Part shown: piece by piece, positions 9,841 to 18,236 of the stretch
How the letters are laid out: every line of letters starts with the position of its first letter
Position numbering within the stretch: the first letter of the stretch is position 1
Source of the DNA: Pirellulaceae bacterium
GTDB lineage: Bacteria > Planctomycetota > Planctomycetia > Pirellulales > Pirellulaceae
Assembly (NCBI GenBank): GCA_022448645.1
Contig: JAKVBZ010000064.1
Span: 1 to 30,052 of the forward strand
DNA length: 30,052 nt
Reading direction: 5' to 3'
Notes under the pieces: generated by a model
Database searches by the model: none
Seen by the model: the letters and a program-made list of their open reading frames with translations, nothing else
What the model was told of the DNA's origin: nothing
Made by a program: the position numbers and the translations under genes

Positions 9841-12629
9841 CCTTCCCGATCCTGCTTGGACAAACAAATGTCGACGTGCGCACGTTTTTGGAATTCTCGC
9901 GCTGGCACCAAATGACCCAGTGGTGGCATTGGATGCTGTTGCTGACGGTGTGCGTTTTGATCTTGGGGTACGTCGTTTGGTTGTACTTGCGTGACAACGT
10001 CGAACAACGCCCAGGAGTTGCCACCAGCCTGCTCCTTCTACGCATCGTCGTCTTCGCCGGTGTTCTGCTGATTTTTCTCGGCTTGGAACAACGAGGCGAA
10101 ACCCAGTTAGTCAAAGATTCCCGAGTCGTACTTTTGTTCGACACCAGTCTAAGTATGGGGATTCATGATGCCTCGGCAACCGATACGTCCTCGACGAGCC
10201 GTTTACAACAAGTTGTCAATGCACTCACCGCTCCCACGGCCGCCGAATACCATTGGCTTCACGATCTGCGTCGGCAGCACCACGTCATTGCATATCGTTT
10301 TGATCAAGCCTCGGCACCGGCAGAATTAGTATCTTTGCCCAAATTGGCCGTCCATCGTCCGTCACCGAATACCAGCGTACCTGCCGAGCGTTGGGAGCAA
10401 GCGGTCCCCTTTCAACGAAGATTTCTGGGAATCGCTGGAGCAATACTGGCCAGCGGACTATTGTTCACGATCCTTTATGCCTTCCTGCGCACCTCTAACG
10501 CAGGTGCGTGGTGTTTGTTCGTCGGTGTCGTCTTCATCCTGACCAGTCTGGTGCTAGGCGCCGTGGTACATTTGCAATTCCCCGAAGCAGGTTGGGAACA
10601 ATGGATTCATGGTACCGCTGTAAATGAGCCATCCGCCCCTGACGAAGGTCCCGAAGATTCGTCCAATTTGGATGCCCCAGAGGTCGAAGAGGACTCGACG
10701 CCCCCATGGGTGACTCAACTCACCCCGTTGGGTACAGAGACTCGGCTAGGAGAGGCGCTCCGATACATTGTGGACAAGGAACGCGGAGGAGCAATTGCCG
10801 GTATCGTTGTTTTTACCGACGGTAACAGCAATGCGGGACTGAAGCCTCAAACCGTGGCGACGTTGGCCAAGTCGATTCCTATCCCCTTATTCGCCGTCGG
10901 GCTAGGATCCGAGAAACGTCCCACCAACGTACGCATCACCGACTTGCAGCTGCCCCCGCGAGTTTTCCCCGGAGACGCATTTACCGTCTCTGGCTATTTG
11001 CAGTCAACAGGTCTTGGTGGACGCAACGTACGAGTCCAGTTGTTGGCATCCCCCACGGTCCAGGATGGAGAATCCGAGCACCTGGAAGTCATCGACGAAC
11101 GGTCGGTAAGACTCTCTGACGACGAAATGGTAACGGTACGATTCCAAGTCACTCCCTCCTCACCCGGACGATACATTTATCAGCTGAAGCTGATCCCACC
11201 GCCGGAAGACCACCGAGAGCAGGACAACTCCCGGCAAGCTGCTGTCCGAGTTGTTGAGAGAAATAATCAGGTGCTCTTGATCGCCGGTGGCCCCACACGT
11301 GAATATCGCTTCGCCCGAAATTTGTTGTTCCGAGACCGTCACACCTCAGCACACGTTTGGCTGCAAACCGGTCTGCCAGGGATGTCTCAAGAAGCAGATA
11401 ACGTGATTTCAGATTTTCCCGAGTTACCCGATGATCTGTTCGCCTACGATGCCATCCTCGCCTTCGATATCGATTGGACCGCGTTCAATCGCCATCAAAT
11501 CGCTTTACTGGAACGCTGGGTTGCCGAAAAAGCCGGAGGTTTGGTACTGGTTGCCGGATCCGTTCACACGCCTGAATGGACAGCACTAGCTCAGAACGAT
11601 GAACGCTGGTCCACGATCCGCGCTTTGTATCCGGTCGTTTTCTACGGTGAAAGCAGCGCTGCTTTTCATCTGAGCAAAACAGAAAGCGAGCGTGCCTGGC
11701 CGCTGCAGTTTACTCGAGATGGTCAGTCGGCCGAGTTCCTGTGGTTGGACGAAACTTCCCAACTGAGTGAACAGGCCTGGACGGCATTTGAGGGAGTCTA
11801 CGGTTTCTTTGCGACAAAACAAGCCAAAGTGGGCGCACAAGTTTATGCTTACTTTTCCGAACCTGGCCTGGCCACGACCGGCGAGCTCCCCGTTTACCTA
11901 GCTGGACACTTTTATGGCGCTGGCCGCGTTTTCTTTATGGCAAGCGGCGAGATGTGGCGACTACGTGCTGTGGACGAAAGATACTTCGAACAGTTCTATA
12001 CAAAACTGATACGGTACGTATCGCAGGGGCGTCTGCTGCGAGATTCGAGCCGCGGTTTGCTGATGGTAGAAAAAGAACGATGCCTGGTTGGAGATAACGT
12101 GGTGATACGTGCCGTCTTAACCGATTCCCAACACCAACCGTTGTCAGACGAACTCGTTCCGGCCATGCTGGTGAACCCACATGGACTTCGTCAGGAATTG
12201 AAGCTCCGGTCGACGCCCCAAGAATTGGCTCAGGCAGGAAGTTTCACGGGACAGTTCACGGCTGGCATGGAAGGTGACTACCGGATTGAATTACCCGTCC
12301 CGGACTCGCGCGACGAAGAACTTCTAGTCCGCGAGGTTCGCGCCCGTCTGCCTGACTTGGAAGTCGGACGCCCGGAACGTGACGACGCGACTTTGAAACA
12401 AATCACACAAGCCACCGGCGGCATGTACTACGTTGGAATGGACACCATTGCACCCTCCCAAGGAAAATCGCCGCTGGTGGGTGCCATCCTGCCACAAGAC
12501 CAGGTGACATTTATCCCAGGAGCGGCCGACCAGCTGTTCGATCGAGTATTCACCTTCTGGTTACTCGCCTTCATCTGCACCGCGCTCTGCATGGAATGGC
12601 TGTTACGCAGGTTGCATCGCCTAGCATAG
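9837..12629 (+). CDS. membrane protein with a vWA domain interrupted by two TM helices
   Basis: The protein has 930 residues. ATG 9837 is chosen because GGGAGGG (9823-9829) lies 7 bases upstream; the frame is open back to 9702 but without support. Two N-terminal TMs (about 31-51 and 63-83) precede a vWA domain that starts with DTSLS (D102, S104, S106). Its other MIDAS residues appear only at about T300 (LGTETRLGEAL) and D328 (VVFTDGNSN). In between lie two further TMs (about 198-217 and 224-246) and an acidic stretch. After the vWA part comes an Ig-like region, then an amidotransferase-like region (LLIAGGPTREYRF near 480; GGLVLVAGS), and a last TM near the C-terminus (FWLLAFICTALCMEWLL). It is a membrane partner of the MoxR/DUF58 pair, related in layout to the preceding BatA-type protein. 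Confidence 0.88.
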   Translation: MTFPILLGQTNVDVRTFLEFSRWHQMTQWWHWMLLLTVCVLILGYVVWLYLRDNVEQRPGVATSLLLLRIVVFAGVLLIFLGLEQRGETQLVKDSRVVLLFDTSLSMGIHDASATDTSSTSRLQQVVNALTAPTAAEYHWLHDLRRQHHVIAYRFDQASAPAELVSLPKLAVHRPSPNTSVPAERWEQAVPFQRRFLGIAGAILASGLLFTILYAFLRTSNAGAWCLFVGVVFILTSLVLGAVVHLQFPEAGWEQWIHGTAVNEPSAPDEGPEDSSNLDAPEVEEDSTPPWVTQLTPLGTETRLGEALRYIVDKERGGAIAGIVVFTDGNSNAGLKPQTVATLAKSIPIPLFAVGLGSEKRPTNVRITDLQLPPRVFPGDAFTVSGYLQSTGLGGRNVRVQLLASPTVQDGESEHLEVIDERSVRLSDDEMVTVRFQVTPSSPGRYIYQLKLIPPPEDHREQDNSRQAAVRVVERNNQVLLIAGGPTREYRFARNLLFRDRHTSAHVWLQTGLPGMSQEADNVISDFPELPDDLFAYDAILAFDIDWTAFNRHQIALLERWVAEKAGGLVLVAGSVHTPEWTALAQNDERWSTIRALYPVVFYGESSAAFHLSKTESERAWPLQFTRDGQSAEFLWLDETSQLSEQAWTAFEGVYGFFATKQAKVGAQVYAYFSEPGLATTGELPVYLAGHFYGAGRVFFMASGEMWRLRAVDERYFEQFYTKLIRYVSQGRLLRDSSRGLLMVEKERCLVGDNVVIRAVLTDSQHQPLSDELVPAMLVNPHGLRQELKLRSTPQELAQAGSFTGQFTAGMEGDYRIELPVPDSRDEELLVREVRARLPDLEVGRPERDDATLKQITQATGGMYYVGMDTIAPSQGKSPLVGAILPQDQVTFIPGAADQLFDRVFTFWLLAFICTALCMEWLLRRLHRLA

Positions 12630-12686
12630 CGCTGCAAGAATTGTCACGGGAGACATGACCATCAAAGATCAACGGAGAAGGCAACT

Positions 12687-15017
12687 TTGGCGACGCTAAA
12701 CCCAACAACACGAATTGCCAGGCCGATCCGCTCCGCCCTTGCGCGGCTGCGAAGGCAGTTGCGCCTGTATGTCCTGCTCGAAGGACTACTGGTCGGCGCG
12801 AATTGGCTGGGGATCATGTTTTGGTTGGGTTTGGCCATCGATTACTTGCCAGTGCTGTGTGGAGCCAGCGAAATGCCATGGGGGGCACGTTGCTTTTTGC
12901 TAGTTCTGGTCGTCGCAGTGTTTTTGCTGATCGTGATCCGCTGGATCGTCCGTCGAATCGTGGTAAGGATGCCAGATCGCAGTATGGCGTTATTGCTCGA
13001 ACGACAATTCGGTGAATTTCGCGACAGTCTGGTGACGGCCGTAGAATTGTCAGCCGACAAGACCTTTGATACACCTCGTGCGCAGGAGATGCTGTCGACT
13101 AGCCAACAGCAGGCTTTGCAGCAGTTGCAAGGCGTTCGGACCGGCCAAGTATTCAACTGGATGCCATTGTTACGAAAGTCTTGTTTCCTGTCAGTTCTAG
13201 GATGCAGCCTGCTGGTGTTGGCCTATTCCTCGACAAATTCTTTTCAGCTCGCTTTGCAGAGACTCTATCTGTTATCCGATCAAACCTGGCCCCGCCGCAC
13301 GCAGATCACGATAGACGGATTTCAAGACCGCAAATTAAAAATCGCGCGAGGCTCAGACTTTACTTTACGTGTGTTCGCCAATACGGCCAAATACGTACCT
13401 GACTACTGTACGGTCTACTACTACACCGAGCAGGGAGACAGTGGCTGGGTCCACATGCGCCGCCGTGGACACGAATTCGAAGGAAGACAAGAATTTATCT
13501 ACGATGGCACTCCTTTCAAATCCGTGCTGTCTTCCATTCAATTCGACGTGCTCGGTTTCGACCATCGTGTGCAGGGGTATCAATTACAGGTCGTGGAAAG
13601 TCCCTCATTGACCGATGTGCAATTGGACTGTGTATTCCCCGAATACCTTGTTGATGAAACCTTAGGGATTTACTTACCACGCACCGAACGGCTGACCCCC
13701 GGAACACGCCTACCGGTCGGCACTCAGATACAGATCCTCGCTTCGAGCGACAAACCACTGGAGCGCGTCGAGCTGACAAACACACTCACGGATACCGTTG
13801 AGGAGTGGCTTGCCTCTAGCGATGAGGAAGCACCGACTGAATTTGCTTATGAGATCTCGAATTTACAAGAAGATGTATCATTGGCAGTTACGCTACACGA
13901 CACAGACGGCGTTTACAACAAACAACCTTTCCGCATCTTGGTCGGAGTGGTACCGGATGCGCTGCCGCAAATCACGATTCGAATGCAAGGCATCGGAAGC
14001 GCCATTACTCCTCAAGCCGTGATTCCTGTTGCAGGAACCATTTCGGACGACAACGCCGTGGATCGCGCGTGGTTCCATCTGGTACTGGTCGACCAACCAG
14101 TCATGCAGGAGGAGGCACCCAACGCTTCGGCAGCCGACGCTACGACACCGGTGACTGTGCATGAAGATCGCATACCGATCGCGTTGCAACCTGGTACGGC
14201 GCAACAACAACGGCTCGACTTGCGGGAACGTTTGCGTGATCCTGAAAGCAAATTCCGATTGGAACCGGGACAACGGATCGCCATAACGGTTCGCGCTGCG
14301 GACTTTTACAATCTGGACGACACAGCCCGTGTGGGAACGAGCGAGTTGTTCGATTTAGAAGTTGTCACAGCCGACCAATTGATCAGCCGCCTGGAAACGG
14401 CTGAAATCACTTTACGCAGACGCCTTCAACAAGTTGTGGAAGACCTACACACGACTCGTGAATCACTGGCACGTGTACAGAGTCCTCCAGGCCCTTCCGA
14501 TTCCAATCGAGACGGCGCTGAGCCCGACGATAAACCTCTGGAACAAGAGAACCAACGAAACCAATCCCTACGACTGCTACGTGTCCAACGTGCTGCCCAA
14601 GATATTTCACGCTCCCAAGAGGAAGTCAATGGTATCGCCCTGGCTTTTGACGACATCCGTGCAGAACTTGTAAACAACCGAGTCGATACCACGGAGCGAA
14701 TTAAACATCTTCAACAAAACATTTCCAAACCACTCAAAAACGTGGTTACCGATCGTTATCCACCGGTCGTACAAACATTGCAAACGCTCGAACCGTTGCT
14801 GGACGACCCCGTACAAAGTGCTTCAATAGCTGGCACGGCAATCGAGCAGTTGGACAAAATATTGCTGGATCTGGAAGGCATTTTGAAGCAAATTCTCGAC
14901 CTCGAGTCGTATAATGAGTTAATCGATATCGTAAGATCGATCATCACCGATCAAGAACGGTTGATCGATGCCACCGAAAAACAGCTGGATACTCAGGGGA
15001 TTGACCTGTTGAAATAG
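12687..15017 (+). CDS. three-TM membrane protein with beta-rich middle and helical C-terminus
   Basis: The function is unknown. This 776-residue protein starts at a TTG (12687) with GGAGAAGG 5 bases upstream. TMs are at about residues 28-52, 68-88 and 166-182. The middle (about 200-560) appears beta-rich with Ig-like segments. The C-terminal 200 residues are helical and rich in Gln, Glu and Arg, with a short acidic Pro-containing linker (PPGPSDSNRDGAEPDD). The layout resembles DUF4175-type proteins that accompany MoxR/BatA clusters, but I cannot confirm the family. It starts 57 bases after the split-vWA gene and is followed by a 395-base gap, so it may close the first transcription unit. Confidence 0.82.
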   Translation: MATLNPTTRIARPIRSALARLRRQLRLYVLLEGLLVGANWLGIMFWLGLAIDYLPVLCGASEMPWGARCFLLVLVVAVFLLIVIRWIVRRIVVRMPDRSMALLLERQFGEFRDSLVTAVELSADKTFDTPRAQEMLSTSQQQALQQLQGVRTGQVFNWMPLLRKSCFLSVLGCSLLVLAYSSTNSFQLALQRLYLLSDQTWPRRTQITIDGFQDRKLKIARGSDFTLRVFANTAKYVPDYCTVYYYTEQGDSGWVHMRRRGHEFEGRQEFIYDGTPFKSVLSSIQFDVLGFDHRVQGYQLQVVESPSLTDVQLDCVFPEYLVDETLGIYLPRTERLTPGTRLPVGTQIQILASSDKPLERVELTNTLTDTVEEWLASSDEEAPTEFAYEISNLQEDVSLAVTLHDTDGVYNKQPFRILVGVVPDALPQITIRMQGIGSAITPQAVIPVAGTISDDNAVDRAWFHLVLVDQPVMQEEAPNASAADATTPVTVHEDRIPIALQPGTAQQQRLDLRERLRDPESKFRLEPGQRIAITVRAADFYNLDDTARVGTSELFDLEVVTADQLISRLETAEITLRRRLQQVVEDLHTTRESLARVQSPPGPSDSNRDGAEPDDKPLEQENQRNQSLRLLRVQRAAQDISRSQEEVNGIALAFDDIRAELVNNRVDTTERIKHLQQNISKPLKNVVTDRYPPVVQTLQTLEPLLDDPVQSASIAGTAIEQLDKILLDLEGILKQILDLESYNELIDIVRSIITDQERLIDATEKQLDTQGIDLLK

Positions 15018-15143
15018 ATGTCGGACCGCCTATCTCATCGAATGTACTGCTCGTGAACTGCTGCTTGCAGTCAACACGTGGAACTGGGAGGCTCATACTG
15101 AGCGTTCGATGACCCGACTTCGACATCTCATGGAGCCAGCTTG

Positions 15144-15159
15144 ACCTTTACTTAAAGGT
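15144..15159. promoter_or_regulatory. operator-like palindrome
   Basis: ACCTTTA and TAAAGGT form a perfect 7-bp inverted repeat around a 2-base centre. Its size and symmetry suit a dimeric regulator. It lies 253 bases before the coiled-coil gene, in the only large gap of the cluster. A TTGACC box begins 3 bases before it, but no matching -10 box is visible. Confidence 0.3.
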
Positions 15160-15269
15160 ACGAAATCGAGACACTGACCCTATGGATTGGTCACTTTCCG
15201 GGGGCCGAGGACCTTGTGTCGGGTTTCAGAACAGCCCACGGCAAATGCCCAACGCACGAAGCAGAGGGT

Positions 15270-15346
15270 GGCCACGCAATGCTATTTACGGCTCCTACTT
15301 TATCCTCACAGAGGAAGTGGATGGTCGAAAGTAGATAGCATTGGCC
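15270..15346. ncRNA. strong multi-part hairpin, candidate structured RNA or dispersed repeat
   Basis: Nested complementary blocks give about 24 pairs. GGCC 15270-15273 pairs with GGCC 15343-15346; AATGCTAT 15278-15285 with ATAGCATT 15335-15342; CTACTTT 15295-15301 with AAAGTAG 15328-15334; and an apical TCCTC 15303-15307 with GAGGA 15311-15315 around ACA. The right arm is contiguous, while the left arm has bulges of 3 and 9 bases. It ends 66 bases before the coiled-coil gene, so it could be a 5'-leader element. It could also be a small palindromic repeat present elsewhere in the genome. No run of T follows it, so it is not a standard terminator. Confidence 0.5.
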
Positions 15347-15412
15347 TAGCGCCGTCGGCTCGCGTGCGTCGCGACAAGTCAATGCAGGGGTGATTGAGGA
15401 CGATATGGAACG

Positions 15413-17167
15413 ATGTTTAAGCCACGCTCCAACTGGATTCTGAACTGGATCACCGCCGCTTTGGCTGTCTTGATCCTACTGATACCGCTTGTGGCTAGCG
15501 TTGTCGCCGTTGAGAACAACCAAAACAGCGTCGACATCTCTGAATCTACATTAGCGCTGCAACAAGAACAGATCGCAAACAAGTACGATCGGTTAGAGGC
15601 ACTTCTCTTGAGAATGGCAGACGTAGACGCTGCGACACACCCTCGTCGAGCTGCCGTTTTACGTCGGGCCGTGGCACAGTGTAACGAACGGCATCTGCGC
15701 CACCAACTGGATATACTTATCGGTCTGCTCACCGATGACGACCTGGACCGAGCAGTGGATCGCCAAAAGAATGTACAACAGGACTTGCGCGCGTTACTGG
15801 ACCTACTGCTCAAAGAAGATAGATCTCGTCGACTGCAAGACGAACAGGCTCGCATGCGCGCCTACATCAAAGAAATCGAACGCTTGCTACGTCGGCAACG
15901 TGGCCTTCAAGCTCGTACCGAGGGAGGTGACTCGACAGATGTATTGGCCGAGCAACAAGCTCAGCTCAGTCAGCGCACCGGCGATCTCGGTCAGCAAATG
16001 AAGGAAAACGAAGAGGGCTCCAGTACCAGTAAAGAGGGTGACTCGCCCCATGGATCTTCGGAGGGAGACACGGAATCAGCAGACAAGGAAGAGCCTGACC
16101 ATCAAGACAGCCCAACACCTTCTGATGGCAAAAACCAAGAAAAAGAGTCGCCTCAAGAAAACCAGCAGAAGTCTAACGGAAGCGACGGTGAGAACAGTCG
16201 CCCACAAGACCAAGGCCAGCCCCCGTCCGACAGTGGACAACAAAAACCAGGACAACAAGAACCAGGACAGCCTGGGCAAAGTGGTGAGCCCGGCCATGCA
16301 CAGGACCAGAATGAGCCAGACTCGCCTGAATCGCAACCCTTCAAACCTCGCCAGCGCGTCGAGCAGGCTCGTCGACGCATGGAAAAAGCCTTGGAAGAGC
16401 TTCGCAAGCAAAACTCCAAGGAGGCGACCGAAGATCAACAAAAAGCTCAAGAAGAATTGAGAAAGGCAATTGCAGAACTTGAAGAGATTCTGCGTCAAAC
16501 TCGCGAAGAAGAGGTCGAGCGGATGCTCGCCATGCTGGAAGCAAGGTTTCGCAAGATGCTGCAATTGCAATTGAGCGTCTACGAACAAACACAGCAACTG
16601 GACAAAGTCACCGCAGATCAGCGCGGATTTGACTTTGACATCCAAGCTGGGCAGCTCGGATTTGAAGAACGCAAAATCATCATCGAAGCCGATAGAACTT
16701 TGACGTTGCTCGAAGATGAAGGCTCTTCCATCGCATTTCCCGAAGTCGTAGGACAAGTTCGAGACGATATGCTGCAAGTGGCCGAAAGGCTGGCTGCTTC
16801 CAAGGTCAGCCAGGTTACTCAGGGTATTGAACAAGATATCATCGCTGCATTAGAAGAGATGATCGAAGCTTTACAACGCGAGCAGAAACGAGGACAAACC
16901 GACGGGCCACAATCTCCACCTGGCCGTCCGCCTGGAGATGATGACCGACCGCTGGTCGACATCCTTGCCGAGTTACGCATGATCCGGTCTATGGAAAACC
17001 GGATTTACCAACGCACCAAACGCTACGCAAACATGTTGGACAACGCTGAAGACCTGGCCGGACAAGCTGTGGACCCCGATCTATCATCCGCAATCCGTAA
17101 ACTTGGCAAGCGGCAGAAGAAGATTCATCAAATCACCCGAGACTTATATCAAGGGAAAAACCGATGA
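15413..17167 (+). CDS. membrane-anchored coiled-coil protein with acidic low-complexity linker
   Basis: This 584-residue protein has an uncleaved-type N-terminal TM (about 7-33) and is otherwise soluble, probably facing the periplasm. A first helical region runs to about residue 200 (Gln/Leu/Arg-rich coiled coil). An acidic, disordered linker of about 110 residues follows, rich in Gly, Ser, Gln, Pro and Glu. A second coiled-coil region (about 310-400; RVEQARRRMEKALEELRK) and a helical C-terminus complete it. No enzymatic motif is seen. The start is ATG 15413 with only a weak GGAA nearby. Its TGA overlaps the ATG of the next gene. A structural or bridging role next to the vWA membrane proteins is inference. 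Confidence 0.85.
   Translation: MFKPRSNWILNWITAALAVLILLIPLVASVVAVENNQNSVDISESTLALQQEQIANKYDRLEALLLRMADVDAATHPRRAAVLRRAVAQCNERHLRHQLDILIGLLTDDDLDRAVDRQKNVQQDLRALLDLLLKEDRSRRLQDEQARMRAYIKEIERLLRRQRGLQARTEGGDSTDVLAEQQAQLSQRTGDLGQQMKENEEGSSTSKEGDSPHGSSEGDTESADKEEPDHQDSPTPSDGKNQEKESPQENQQKSNGSDGENSRPQDQGQPPSDSGQQKPGQQEPGQPGQSGEPGHAQDQNEPDSPESQPFKPRQRVEQARRRMEKALEELRKQNSKEATEDQQKAQEELRKAIAELEEILRQTREEEVERMLAMLEARFRKMLQLQLSVYEQTQQLDKVTADQRGFDFDIQAGQLGFEERKIIIEADRTLTLLEDEGSSIAFPEVVGQVRDDMLQVAERLAASKVSQVTQGIEQDIIAALEEMIEALQREQKRGQTDGPQSPPGRPPGDDDRPLVDILAELRMIRSMENRIYQRTKRYANMLDNAEDLAGQAVDPDLSSAIRKLGKRQKKIHQITRDLYQGKNR
16235..16279 (+). repeat. 15-bp tandem repeat coding for Gly-Gln-Pro units
   Basis: Two nearly identical 15-base units (16235-16249 and 16250-16264, differing at one base) and a third diverged unit encode GQQKP, GQQEP and GQPGQ inside the acidic linker of the coiled-coil protein. 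Such repeats can change copy number by slippage without breaking the frame. Confidence 0.6.
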
Positions 17168-18198
17168 ACATACAACGCACTTGCCTGGTAACCTTCGCAC
17201 TGTTAATCATGGTCTCTGCTTCTCTGGAGGCCGCCGATGACCTGCAGCGGCCCGCCTCTTGGCAAAATCCTACACCAGAGGAAATCCACGATCAGATGAC
17301 GGTGTGGTTGAACGACATGCCATTGACAGAAGAAGTGCGTCAGCAAGCCATGCAATTCTGGTCAGGACATTCAGACGATGCAACACAAGCTGTCCTGTTA
17401 GAGCATGCAGTGCGCACCATGGCTGTGCTGGAACCCACCGCCAAACAAATCGTGTCAATTTGTTTGGACGACGACCAACTCATCGCTACCGACTTTTCAC
17501 TCGACCAACCAGACTTGCCGTTGTGGATCCAGCGTCATCTACGTCTGGTCTACGGTCGCTGGCTCACCAATCACCGTTTGTACAATGAAGCCCATCAGCA
17601 GCTTAACGAGTTGCATCACGACGACGTCGTCGATCCGGCGACACTGCTATTTTATAAGAGCATCGTGGCGCATCGCTTGATCGACAAAGATATTTGTCTA
17701 GAAACAACTTCACTATTACTGGAAAACGAAACGCAGATCCCGCGACGCTACGCAGAAATCGCCCGCCTGATGCAAGCCGACATCCAACCCTTGAAACAAG
17801 AGTCACTAGATGAAATCGCAAGAATCATGCGCAATATCCACAATCGTCTTGATCTCGGCAGGGCAGGAAAACGTGTCCGCACTGAGGAAGAGGAAGTACT
17901 AGACAAGCTGAAGAAAATGATCGAAGAATTGGAAAAGGAGGAAGCAAGCGGCGCGGGGGGAGCGGGTGCCGGCAACGTGGCACCTTCCAATCCGGCGAAT
18001 GACAGTGCTCCTTTGGGGGGCACCGGACCTGGTGACGTCGATCCTAAAAACATCGGTCATCAATCGGGCTGGGGAAATCTACCGGCGAAGGAACGCCAGG
18101 AAGCGCTGCAGCAGATCAGCAAGGATTTCCCCTCGCACTACCGGAACGTCATCGAGGAATACTTCAAAAAGCTGGCACGTGACGTCGGCACACCGTAA
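17164..18198 (+). CDS. secreted helical protein of unknown function
   Basis: The protein has 344 residues with a good signal peptide (MNIQRTCLVTFALLIMVSASLEA, cleavage likely after SLEA). The mature part is helical, with repeat-like segments around residues 120-200 that resemble a TPR-type solenoid (YNEAHQQLNEL), and a charged stretch at about 230-260. A Gly/Ala/Pro-rich linker follows (about 262-300) before a short helical tail (KERQEALQQISKDF). The start is ATG 17164, overlapping the stop of the coiled-coil gene by 4 bases, which suggests coupling and joint function. The family is not recognised. Confidence 0.8.
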   Translation: MNIQRTCLVTFALLIMVSASLEAADDLQRPASWQNPTPEEIHDQMTVWLNDMPLTEEVRQQAMQFWSGHSDDATQAVLLEHAVRTMAVLEPTAKQIVSICLDDDQLIATDFSLDQPDLPLWIQRHLRLVYGRWLTNHRLYNEAHQQLNELHHDDVVDPATLLFYKSIVAHRLIDKDICLETTSLLLENETQIPRRYAEIARLMQADIQPLKQESLDEIARIMRNIHNRLDLGRAGKRVRTEEEEVLDKLKKMIEELEKEEASGAGGAGAGNVAPSNPANDSAPLGGTGPGDVDPKNIGHQSGWGNLPAKERQEALQQISKDFPSHYRNVIEEYFKKLARDVGTP

Positions 18199-18236
18199 CG
18201 CTGTCGCCCTTGGAGCAACGACTGGAACCGAAATCT

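Larger units (their letters stand above)
15018..15412. other. 395-base gap with structured elements and no convincing gene
   Basis: This is the longest gap inside the cluster. It contains a 7-bp inverted repeat (15144-15159) and a strong multi-part hairpin (15270-15346), listed separately. Overlapping 60-odd-codon ORFs exist on both strands at 15187-15393, but they cover the hairpin and look like shadows. The gap may hold an internal promoter for the downstream half of the cluster; no clear -35/-10 pair was found. Confidence 0.5.

Noticed and set aside
12655..12699. 14-codon ORF overlapping the TTG start of the three-TM protein
   Set aside because: It is too short, its GGGAG is only about 2 bases from the ATG, and the product is mostly Arg/Gln.
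15187..15393. Short open frames on both strands in the 395-base gap
   Set aside because: They overlap each other and the large hairpin, lack ribosome sites and show no family features.
16076..16834. 252-codon open frame on the minus strand
   Set aside because: It is antisense to the low-complexity and coiled-coil coding region; its Leu/Phe-rich product is the expected complement of Glu/Gln/Lys codons.
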